Below, piece after piece: positions 56,905-63,948 of a stretch of 64,000 nucleotides of DNA (the stretch's first letter is position 1; the number at the start of each line of letters is the position of its first letter). The stretch is from SZUA-592 sp041556555 (GTDB taxonomy: Bacteria > Pseudomonadota > Gammaproteobacteria > Eutrophobiales > Eutrophobiaceae), in the NCBI GenBank assembly GCA_041556555.1, contig JBFFIE010000003.1:32666-96665 (forward strand), given 5' to 3'. Under the pieces are notes generated by a model. The model did no database searches and was not told the DNA's origin. It saw nothing but the letters and a program-made list of their open reading frames with translations. Both the position numbers and the translations under genes were made by a program.

Positions 56905-57002
56905 GATGACTCCTCCAGTCCAGATTCATGTGGTTTAAGGTAAAAAAGGGGATAAAATTTTTTTAAAACAGGCGTATAGCTAGAAATGCCTGGAACTTAT
57001 CT

Positions 57003-57093
57003 CAGTGCACTGTGGCTCCCCTTCCTGCAGTTCACACTGTTGTTTTTATAATAAAGCGCGCAAGGATACAGAATTATTGTGCGATGCACAATA
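57003..57093 (-). promoter_or_regulatory. Control region of the serine-cycle operon with a perfect operator-like palindrome
   Basis: The 303-base spacer between metZ and sga contains TATTGTGC (57075-57082) and GCACAATA (57086-57093), a perfect 8-bp inverted repeat with a 3-base centre. On the minus strand its TTGTGC could act as a -35 box with TATCCT 17 bases on, putting the palindrome over the promoter. Closer to the gene are the palindrome CAGTGCACTG (57003-57012) and the CAGT-N4-ACTG repeat (57028-57039). The remainder shows no gene. A regulator of C1 genes is a guess. Confidence 0.5.
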
Positions 57094-57207
57094 CCCTAGC
57101 CGACCCTAAGGTAATCTATATTTATCCCTGAAATGGCGGGCAAACCGATGACCTGCCCTAGCTGACAAAATATCAGAATTCATGCGGGATGACACTCTTG
57201 CGATGCA

Positions 57208-58395
57208 TTACGCGGCGGACAGTCCGATCTCCAGATCGTTTAGTAAATCCTCGGCATCTTCCAGGCCGGCAGAGATGCGTATCAAACCATCCGTTATTCC
57301 GGCATCTGCCCGTTGTTCGTCACTCAGGCGGTGATGTGTGGTCGTTGCGGGATGGGTAATGGTGCTCTTGGTATCACCCAGATTGGCCGTGATGGAATAA
57401 AGGCGGGTGGCATCAATTAGTTTCCAGGCATTAGCCTGGCCCCCCTTGACGACAAAACTGACTATGCCGCCATAGCCACTCTGCTGGCGGCCGGCAAGTT
57501 CATGTTGGGGGTGTGATTTCAAACCGGGATAATACACTGTTTCCACCTTGGGCTGGTGTTGCAACCAGTCGGCGATCTTCATGGCGTTCTCGCAATGGGC
57601 GCGCATGCGCACGGCCAGGGTTTCCAGACCCTTTAAAAACACCCAGGCATTAAACGGGCTCATGGTTGGGCCGGCTGTCCGTAGAAAACCGAAGACATCT
57701 TCCAGTCGTTTTTCACCGCCAATCACCGCGCCACCAACGCAGCGGCCCTGACCATCCAGATATTTCGTCGCCGAGTGAATCACGATATCGGCACCCAATT
57801 CGAATGGCAGTTGCAATACCGGTGTGCAAAAACAATTGTCGACTACCAGCAGGCAATCATGGGCATGGGCCAGATCGGCCAGGCGTTGGATATCGGCCAC
57901 CGTGGTCAACGGGTTGGAAGGAGTCTCCAGAAACAACAGTTTGGTCTCTGGCTTGATGGCCGCTTCCCAGTTCCCATAGTCTGTCAGTTCGACAAATGTG
58001 GTCTCGAGTCCGAATTTGGACAATATATTATTGAAGAGATTGACCGTGGTTCCAAAGATGCTGCGTGAAGAGACAATGTGATCACCGCCCCTGAGCAGGC
58101 CCAGGCAGGTACTCAATATGGCACTCATGCCGGATGACGTGGCAACACAGCGCTCACCACCCTCCATGGCGGCCAGCCGTTCTTCAAAGGTCCTGACTGT
58201 CGGATTGGTAAAACGGGAATAAATATTTCCCGGGCTTTCACCCTTGAAACGCGCTGCAGCCTGCGCTGCGTTCTCAAAGATAAAACTGGAACTGGCAAAG
58301 ATCAGTTCACTGTGTTCACCCTCGGCACTTCTAACCTGCCCTGCGCGCACTGCCCGGGTATTACGCCCGTAGCGTGTCGGATCTATCTTGGACAT
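57208..58395 (-). CDS. metZ: O-succinylhomoserine sulfhydrylase
   Basis: A 395-residue Cys/Met metabolism PLP enzyme that adds sulfide to O-succinylhomoserine, giving homocysteine directly. The PLP lysine is in IVIHSATKYLDGQGR. TRYGRNTRAVRAGQVRS and YSRFTNPTVRTFEERLAA fit MetZ rather than cystathionine gamma-synthase, though the families are close. A perfect AGGAGG lies 9 bases before the ATG. A SAM-II riboswitch with its own promoter and terminator lies upstream, consistent with methionine control. Confidence 0.93.
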   Translation of the reverse strand: MSKIDPTRYGRNTRAVRAGQVRSAEGEHSELIFASSSFIFENAAQAAARFKGESPGNIYSRFTNPTVRTFEERLAAMEGGERCVATSSGMSAILSTCLGLLRGGDHIVSSRSIFGTTVNLFNNILSKFGLETTFVELTDYGNWEAAIKPETKLLFLETPSNPLTTVADIQRLADLAHAHDCLLVVDNCFCTPVLQLPFELGADIVIHSATKYLDGQGRCVGGAVIGGEKRLEDVFGFLRTAGPTMSPFNAWVFLKGLETLAVRMRAHCENAMKIADWLQHQPKVETVYYPGLKSHPQHELAGRQQSGYGGIVSFVVKGGQANAWKLIDATRLYSITANLGDTKSTITHPATTTHHRLSDEQRADAGITDGLIRISAGLEDAEDLLNDLEIGLSAA

Positions 58396-58497
58396 TGGCT
58401 ATTCCTCCTGCTGGTTCTCTGTTTCCCGCAATATTCCGGAGTCGACCATTTCAAGAGCGGTGAATGCGGAGGAAAATCAAGCCATGGAATGGCCAAT

Positions 58498-58531
58498 AAA
58501 AAACCCGCATTCAGCTTAAGCTAAAGCAGGT
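58498..58531 (-). terminator. Intrinsic terminator of the metZ riboswitch
   Basis: On the minus strand ACCTGC (58531-58526) pairs with GCGGGT (58508-58503), and the stem continues inward through TTTAGC/GCTGAA to a TTAA loop, followed by a run of T (58503-58498). The left arm contains CTTTAGC (58526-58520), which is also the exact complement of GCTAAAG at the end of the aptamer, so it can form only when the aptamer holds that strand. Confidence 0.88.
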
Positions 58532-58534
58532 TGA

Positions 58535-58588
58535 CTCTCTTTAGCGGTATTTTTAACGCGCCCGCAAGCTGATATCAAATCGGCGCCA
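58535..58588 (-). ncRNA. SAM-II (SAM-alpha) riboswitch aptamer upstream of metZ
   Basis: Read on the minus strand, the segment matches the SAM-II core as I remember it: P1 stem GCGCC (58586-58582) with GGCGC (58562-58558), loop start GAUUUG (58581-58576), loop end CUUGC (58568-58564), an A-rich joining strand, and the 3' pseudoknot strand GCUAAAGAGAG (58545-58535). These aptamers sit before methionine genes, known mainly from Alphaproteobacteria. The aptamer ends about 140 bases from the metZ start and is followed by a terminator, so control is probably by premature termination when SAM is high. Confidence 0.87.
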
Positions 58589-58596
58589 TTTGCAGA

Positions 58597-58625
58597 ACGA
58601 TAGTGAATTAGTCTGTTACTGTCAA
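58597..58625 (-). promoter_or_regulatory. Promoter of the metZ riboswitch transcript
   Basis: Minus-strand TTGACA (58625-58620, perfect -35) and TATCGT (58602-58597) are separated by exactly 17 bases. The predicted start is near 58590, immediately before the aptamer, which supports the riboswitch call. Confidence 0.8.
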
Positions 58626-58650
58626 CCATTCACGGCGCGAATTGAGTGCC

Positions 58651-58678
58651 CATGGCACGCTCCATGGCACGCTCATGG
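58651..58678 (+). repeat. 12-bp tandem repeat in the icd promoter region
   Basis: CATGGCACGCTC occurs twice head to tail (58651-58662, 58663-58674), followed by a partial ATGG. A TAGAAT at 58679-58684 begins right after the repeat and could be the icd -10 box, with no good -35. The repeat then occupies the place where an activator or a -35 would be. Confidence 0.5.
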
Positions 58679-58719
58679 TAGAATAAAAAATAAATTACTA
58701 TTGATGAGGAGAATCACCC

Positions 58720-60015
58720 TTGGCTGAGGAATTTAAACCACCGAAGGAAGGTAGCAAGATAACCATCAGTAACGGGGTGCTAACTGTGCCGGATAACCCA
58801 ATCATTCCCTTTATAGAAGGAGATGGAATTGGGCCTGATGTCTGGCGGGCCTCCGTCAGAGTACTCGATGCAGCGGTTGAAAAGGCTTATGCCGGTAAAC
58901 GCAAGATTTACTGGATGGAAGTGTTGGCAGGGGAAAAAGCCAATGTCCAGATGGGAAGCTGGCTACCAGATGAAACCCTGAATGCCTGCCGCCAATACCT
59001 GGTTGCCATAAAGGGGCCATTGACCACACCGATAGGTGGCGGCATTCGTTCACTCAATGTTGCCCTGCGCCAGATACTGGATCTCTACGTCTGTCTGCGG
59101 CCGGTCAGATGGTTCAAAGGTGTGCCATCACCGGTAAAACACCCGGAAAAAGTTGACATGGTAATCTTTAGGGAAAACACCGAGGATATTTACGCTGGTA
59201 TCGAATTTGAAAATGGCAGCAAGGATAATCTGAAATTTATGGAGTTATTCGAAAAGTCATTTCCATCGTTTTACCAGAAGATCCGCTTCCCGGAATCATC
59301 CGGCATCGGGATAAAACCTGTATCCCGTGAAGGAACAGAACGACTGGTCAGGGCAGCTATTAAGTATGCGATTGATAATGAGAGAAAAAGCGTTACCTTT
59401 GTACACAAGGGTAACATCATGAAATTCACTGAAGGTGCCTTCAGAAACTGGGGTTATGCGCTTGCAGAGAGAGAATTTGCCAACCGTACTTACACCTGGG
59501 AGCAATGGGAAAGAACCCTGGCTGAAAAAGGCATGGAATTGGCCAACAAGGAACAGGAAGCGGCTCTGCGGGCCGGGAAAATATTAATCAAGGACTCGAT
59601 TGCCGACATTACCCTCCAGCAGGTCCTGACCCGTCCCACGGAATTCGATGTGATTGCGACTATGAATCTCAACGGTGATTATCTTTCAGATGCACTGGCG
59701 GCACAGGTTGGCGGGATCGGCATTGCCCCGGGGGGTAATATTAACTATGACACCGGCCATGCCATATTTGAGGCCACTCATGGCACTGCACCGAAATATG
59801 CGGGCCTGGATAAGGTCAATCCGGGTTCTGTTCTGCTCTCTGGCGAGATGATGTTGCGTTATCTTGGATGGACAGAAGCGGCGGATCTGATTATTGCCTC
59901 GGTGGATAAAACCATTGCAAATAAAGTCGTAACCTATGATTTTGCCCGTCTTATGGAGGGTGCCAAAGAGGTTAAATGCAGTGAGTTTGGTGATGCCTTG
60001 ATCGCCAATCTCTAA
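58720..60015 (+). CDS. icd: Isocitrate dehydrogenase (NADP)
   Basis: A 431-residue enzyme converting isocitrate to 2-oxoglutarate. It starts at a TTG (58720) with GAGGAG upstream. The N-terminus holds IPFIEGDGIGPDVW, and the catalytic and regulatory serine is in TTPIGGGIRSLNVALRQ, the site phosphorylated by AceK in enterobacteria. Metal/cofactor motif NLNGDYLSDALAAQVGGIG and the NADP-type GTAPKYAGLDKVNPGS follow. aceK starts 14 bases after its stop, so the pair is almost certainly co-transcribed. Confidence 0.97.
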   Translation: MAEEFKPPKEGSKITISNGVLTVPDNPIIPFIEGDGIGPDVWRASVRVLDAAVEKAYAGKRKIYWMEVLAGEKANVQMGSWLPDETLNACRQYLVAIKGPLTTPIGGGIRSLNVALRQILDLYVCLRPVRWFKGVPSPVKHPEKVDMVIFRENTEDIYAGIEFENGSKDNLKFMELFEKSFPSFYQKIRFPESSGIGIKPVSREGTERLVRAAIKYAIDNERKSVTFVHKGNIMKFTEGAFRNWGYALAEREFANRTYTWEQWERTLAEKGMELANKEQEAALRAGKILIKDSIADITLQQVLTRPTEFDVIATMNLNGDYLSDALAAQVGGIGIAPGGNINYDTGHAIFEATHGTAPKYAGLDKVNPGSVLLSGEMMLRYLGWTEAADLIIASVDKTIANKVVTYDFARLMEGAKEVKCSEFGDALIANL

Positions 60016-60029
60016 AGCACAACTTGACC

Positions 60030-61781
60030 ATGGCAAAATCGCGAGACAGGGAACTTATTGCCGAAAGCTCGCAGATCATTTACGACGGCTTCGTCCGTTA
60101 TAACAGCGCATTCCATAAAATCACTCGCCGCGCCCGAACCCGCTTTGAACAGAGAGACTGGCAGGGACACCAGGATGATATTGTTGAACGCATTAATCTC
60201 TATGAAAAATCTGTCAGACGAGTTGTCCTGTTGCTGCAAAAAACGCTGGGTAACAGAACATATAATCACCAGTTCTGGAACCTGATTCGCTCGTATTTTG
60301 GAGCAAGGCTGAAAAAAGTACCGGACTCCGGTTTTATCAAGACTTTCTTCAATTCGGTAACACGACGTATCTTTGATACTGTCGGGGTTGACTCCAACCT
60401 GGAATTTGTTGAGTCCAGTCTGGAGGAAGATATTGAGATGACGAAGTCACTAAATCTGCGTCGTTATCCTTATTGGGGTTCTCTTGAAAAGATATTCGAA
60501 ACCATACTTGAGGATTTCTCATTCAGAGTACCCTACTCGGATATAACGCGAAATTCAGTCTATATTTCCGGTGAAATCGAGAAGTTTATTGCCAATGAAC
60601 CGGAGCATGATGAACGGGATTTCCTCCGATTCGAGTTTATAGACACCTTTTTTTACCAGGCGGCCAGGGCCTATATGATCGGGCGTATTATTATGAACAA
60701 TGGAATTTCCCCGATCGTGATAGCGTTCAAGAATACAGACGATGGCATAGATGTTGATGCTGTATTCCTGTCCGAAGATGAGGTCAGTCTCGTATTCAGT
60801 TACACTCGCTCCTATTATTTTGCAGATCCCAATTCTGTAGTTGGCACTGTTCATTTTATTCATTCAATCCTGCCCCGGAAACCACTCGATGAACTTTATA
60901 CCGTGCTGGGCAGGTTGCGTCAGGGGAAGACGGAACGTTACAGGATTTTCAGCAAACATATGCAACATACCAACGACAAGTTCGTCCATACCGAGGGTGA
61001 CAGGGGATTGGTAATGATTGTATTCACATTGCCATCGTATGACCTTGTCTTCAAAGTGATACGAAATAAATTCGCATTCCCCAAAACAATCACGCCTGGT
61101 GAAGTCATTGAGAAATACAAACTGGTCTCAAAACATGACCGGGCCGGCCGCCTGATTGATACCCAGGAATTTCAAAATCTCGAATTTCCGATTAACCGCT
61201 TTTCCGAAGAACTGCAGCAAGAACTTCTGGAAGAGGCATCCAATACGGTGGAGATTGCTGATGACAATCTCTTGTTCGAACATGTTTATATAGAGCGTCG
61301 GGTCAAACCCCTCAACCTTTATATCAAGCAGTCCACGAGGGAAGCAGCAAAACTTGCTATTCTGGATTATGGACAGGCCATCAAGGATCTTGCCCAGACC
61401 AATATTTTCCCCGGTGACCTGCTGCTGAAAAATTTCGGTGTGACCCGGCATGGTCGTGTTATATTTTATGATTATGACGAGGTCAGCCTCATCACGGATT
61501 GTAATTTCAGGGATATACCGGAAGCCAATGACATCATTGACGAGATGAGATCAGATACCTGGTACTACGTAGATAAAAATGACATATTCCCCCAGGAATT
61601 TATCAAGTTTCTCGCCATGGACGAAGAACTGCGATCATTATTCCTGGAAGTTCATGGTGACTTATTAACAGCCGATTACTGGCGTAATATCAAGGCCAAA
61701 CACCTTGAGGGCCAGATATCGGTTGTTATACCTTACAAGACGCCTGGTTTGCCAAAAAATTATGCTGAGCAAGGATATTAA
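60030..61781 (+). CDS. aceK: Isocitrate dehydrogenase kinase/phosphatase
   Basis: A 583-residue protein matching AceK, which phosphorylates and dephosphorylates Icd to divert isocitrate to the glyoxylate bypass. The N-terminal regulatory half includes NHQFWNLIRSYFG, and the C-terminal kinase-like half includes FKVIRNKFAFPKTITPGEVIEKY, IKDLAQTNIFPGDLLLKNFGVTRHGRVIFYDYDE (catalytic Asp region). I use the ATG at 60030. A TTG two codons upstream is possible. In enterobacteria aceK sits with aceBA. Here it follows icd, and no isocitrate lyase or malate synthase is in the window. Confidence 0.95.
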   Translation: MAKSRDRELIAESSQIIYDGFVRYNSAFHKITRRARTRFEQRDWQGHQDDIVERINLYEKSVRRVVLLLQKTLGNRTYNHQFWNLIRSYFGARLKKVPDSGFIKTFFNSVTRRIFDTVGVDSNLEFVESSLEEDIEMTKSLNLRRYPYWGSLEKIFETILEDFSFRVPYSDITRNSVYISGEIEKFIANEPEHDERDFLRFEFIDTFFYQAARAYMIGRIIMNNGISPIVIAFKNTDDGIDVDAVFLSEDEVSLVFSYTRSYYFADPNSVVGTVHFIHSILPRKPLDELYTVLGRLRQGKTERYRIFSKHMQHTNDKFVHTEGDRGLVMIVFTLPSYDLVFKVIRNKFAFPKTITPGEVIEKYKLVSKHDRAGRLIDTQEFQNLEFPINRFSEELQQELLEEASNTVEIADDNLLFEHVYIERRVKPLNLYIKQSTREAAKLAILDYGQAIKDLAQTNIFPGDLLLKNFGVTRHGRVIFYDYDEVSLITDCNFRDIPEANDIIDEMRSDTWYYVDKNDIFPQEFIKFLAMDEELRSLFLEVHGDLLTADYWRNIKAKHLEGQISVVIPYKTPGLPKNYAEQGY

Positions 61782-61797
61782 TAATTCGGAGAGTGAT

Positions 61798-62091
61798 ATG
61801 AAATTTCAAAATGGCAGATCGACGACCCTGATAATCATTATTATTTTGCTGACTGCTATCTTTCTATCAGTGACTAATCCAGTAAAAGAGACTCATATTG
61901 ACAAGATAGTTAACAAGCTGGAATACGATAATGCATTAGGTGGTGTTCTTGCGCGAGGTGTCTTTACCATAACGCCGCCTGACTACCATGATCTGGGATT
62001 AATCTCCTATACCCGTTTCGACAACCGGCTATCCAGTATTGGTATTGCGGGTTATGTTTATGTAAATAAAAATGCCTTTACCGAATACTAG
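61798..62091 (+). CDS. Small membrane-anchored protein (possibly DUF4359)
   Basis: From the ATG at 61798, with GGAGAG 6 bases upstream, the gene encodes 97 residues: a polar start, one very hydrophobic segment (TTLIIIIILLTAIFLSVTNP), and an exported tail. The Thr-Asn-Pro after the membrane segment and the DLGLISYTRFD region recall the DUF4359 family, but this is tentative. The longer frame starting at 61705 lies inside aceK and is not used. It follows aceK by 16 bases and converges with the pilin gene. Confidence 0.7.
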   Translation: MKFQNGRSTTLIIIIILLTAIFLSVTNPVKETHIDKIVNKLEYDNALGGVLARGVFTITPPDYHDLGLISYTRFDNRLSSIGIAGYVYVNKNAFTEY

Positions 62092-62102
62092 ATTCATTAA
62101 CG

Positions 62103-62618
62103 TTATTCTTCGTGTATCGATTTCATCAGCTCTTCTACAGGCCCAATGTATAACCCGTTTTTTGCCCTCACTATATCATCATGACTTGATTTGCCTGTAA
62201 GGGGCTGAACACTCTCACCATCAATCCCTTCACTGAAAAGATCATAGTCAGAATTCAGGTTTTTTATAAATTTGTATTTACGTACCTTGAATTTTACTGA
62301 CTCATCACCATCAGCAATATTCAAATAGTTAAATTCATTACCCCAGGGATCTCTTGGGATATCTCCATAAATCTCGGTCAACGAATCAGGCAGGCGCCGG
62401 TTAATCAGCATAAAATCACTGATGTCAGTCTGGATTTTCTCAAGATCGACGACAACATTGTCAGAGCGGGTTTTATTGACTATTTCGCGGGCAGCAGGAA
62501 TGACCAGGGCAAACATGAGCAACACCACGGAAACCGTCATAACCATTTCCATTGTGCTGAATCCAGTTTGCCTTTGATTTACCGGTGGGAATATGTGCTC
62601 TCTCTGCTTCACACTCAC
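62103..62618 (-). CDS. Type IV pilin-like / GspG-like pseudopilin
   Basis: A 171-residue prepilin. The leader ends with a glycine before FSTMEM (Gly19, then Phe with Glu at +5), followed by the hydrophobic MTVSVVLLMFALVIPAARE helix, the standard processing site and polymerisation helix. The C-terminal half has the GspG-like motif DPWGNEFNYLN and a DYDLFSEGIDGES segment resembling the major-pseudopilin calcium site. No other secretion or pilus gene is adjacent, so its machine must be elsewhere. Confidence 0.85.
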   Translation of the reverse strand: MSVKQREHIFPPVNQRQTGFSTMEMVMTVSVVLLMFALVIPAAREIVNKTRSDNVVVDLEKIQTDISDFMLINRRLPDSLTEIYGDIPRDPWGNEFNYLNIADGDESVKFKVRKYKFIKNLNSDYDLFSEGIDGESVQPLTGKSSHDDIVRAKNGLYIGPVEELMKSIHEE

Positions 62619-62898
62619 CTCGTCAGGGCAATATTTCCCTGTTTTTTCAATTATCTTCTCATCAGGTCTGAGACCGGGTGCGAAGTGGCGTTAGCGGGGA
62701 TCATGCAAAAACTAAACCAGTTCACATGAACACTGTAACCGACTGAAAATATTATGTTTTATCTAAACAAGCGTGGGAATGAGGGAATATAGCAGTGAAA
62801 CCTGTCTTCAGTTTGAGACAAGCGATACTGAGAGATCACACCAGGGAAATCAGATAAATAATGGAGTGAAACGCCGGGACCGCCTCCCGGGCAAGCGG

Positions 62899-63948
62899 CT
62901 ATTTGTCCTTGTTATCCGCCAGTAATTCGTCCGAGAATGGCAAACTGCTATTGCTGGAAGTGGATTTAGCCTTCCGGCCAGAGGCAGATTGGTTGGCAGT
63001 GCCGTCCTTTTTCTTGTTTACCGCAGCGTCCGCGGAATCGTTATTATTACTGGATTCTTCATAGGGAGGGATATAAGTCCCGAATTTAATAGAGCTGGAA
63101 CGGCTGTCCACAGTCTTTTTAGCTGCAGCCCGTTTGCCAGCACCAGTTGACTTGCTGTCTTTTGTTGGCTTGGTGGTTTTTGCTGGCTTGTTATCGGCGA
63201 GCAATTCATTACCGAATGGTTCATTGGACAGGTCAGCGCCTTTGCTGTTCTTGTTTTTAGCAGCGGCTTTGGCTGCCTGAATCTGGTTGGCCTTGTCTAT
63301 AAGGTATTTATCGTAATTTATTATTTGCCTGATTAACTGTTCCTGAGCCTCAATAGGCATCTGGAGTATTTGCATACCATTTTTGAGTCGTTCCAGAAGG
63401 TACTCCATCTTTGCAGTCCTGTCAGAGCCAGAAATGAAATAACGGGTATTGATCAATTTGACCATATCATCAATCACCCGCACGGACTGTAGCCAGGCAT
63501 TGGTTTCCGTACCCTGTCTCTGGTATATCTTCAACATCAGCTTGCTCCATTCGGTATGGAGAAACTGTTTGATAAATTCCGGAGTATCTACACCGCTAAG
63601 CCGGTTGTTTATTTCCTGACTCACCATGTTGCTGGCAGCAATGTCATGAGCTTTTTCCTTGATGCTGTTAGCAACGTTAACCGAGGCAACCATGAATTTT
63701 TCAGAGAGAATCCCGGCATTGGCAATTTGACGATCAACCTCCTGCCTGAGCTTTTTATTAGATGCAATTTCATTGGCTTTGTTTTTAATGACATCGGCAA
63801 ATTGCTTGGAAGCGACGCCCAGTTTTTTTGACAAAAGGTCGCCTACCTTGGCATGAGAACGCCCGGGTTTATTTTTAGTATTCTTGTCTTGTATTTCTTC
63901 TATCATCTTTTTTCGCCCGTTTGCCATTAATTGCAGGTTGGTAGTCAA
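62899..63948 (-). CDS. DUF1631-like protein with internal repeats and LLADN motifs
   Basis: A 349-residue protein of unknown function. Residues about 37-120 contain two tandem helical repeats of about 42 residues sharing LSxKxxVAS...I-K-x-K-A-x-x-IA. Residues about 122-225 resemble the C-terminal part of DUF1631 (FIKQFLHTEWSKLMLKIYQ, then LKNGMQILQMPIEAQ). The rest is a low-complexity Lys/Ala/Ser linker with PFGNELLADNK in the middle and PFSDELLADNK at the extreme C-terminus. The first codon is a TTG with no ribosome-binding site; ATGs at 63927 or 63906 are alternatives. The 280 bases between it and the pilin gene show nothing. Confidence 0.72.
   Translation of the reverse strand: MTTNLQLMANGRKKMIEEIQDKNTKNKPGRSHAKVGDLLSKKLGVASKQFADVIKNKANEIASNKKLRQEVDRQIANAGILSEKFMVASVNVANSIKEKAHDIAASNMVSQEINNRLSGVDTPEFIKQFLHTEWSKLMLKIYQRQGTETNAWLQSVRVIDDMVKLINTRYFISGSDRTAKMEYLLERLKNGMQILQMPIEAQEQLIRQIINYDKYLIDKANQIQAAKAAAKNKNSKGADLSNEPFGNELLADNKPAKTTKPTKDSKSTGAGKRAAAKKTVDSRSSSIKFGTYIPPYEESSNNNDSADAAVNKKKDGTANQSASGRKAKSTSSNSSLPFSDELLADNKDK

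Noticed and set aside
56965..56995. CAGGC / GCCTG hairpin with T/A tract in the sga leader as an attenuator
   Set aside because: The stem is only 5 bp with a 14-base loop, and the following tract is mixed T and A. Too weak to call a terminator.
56905..57060. Glycine or other riboswitch in the sga leader
   Set aside because: The leader is long enough and has small hairpins, but none of the conserved glycine-aptamer segments could be found.
61705..61797. Extended 128-residue version of the small membrane protein
   Set aside because: The extension lies inside the aceK end in another frame. The ATG at 61798 has a good ribosome-binding site.
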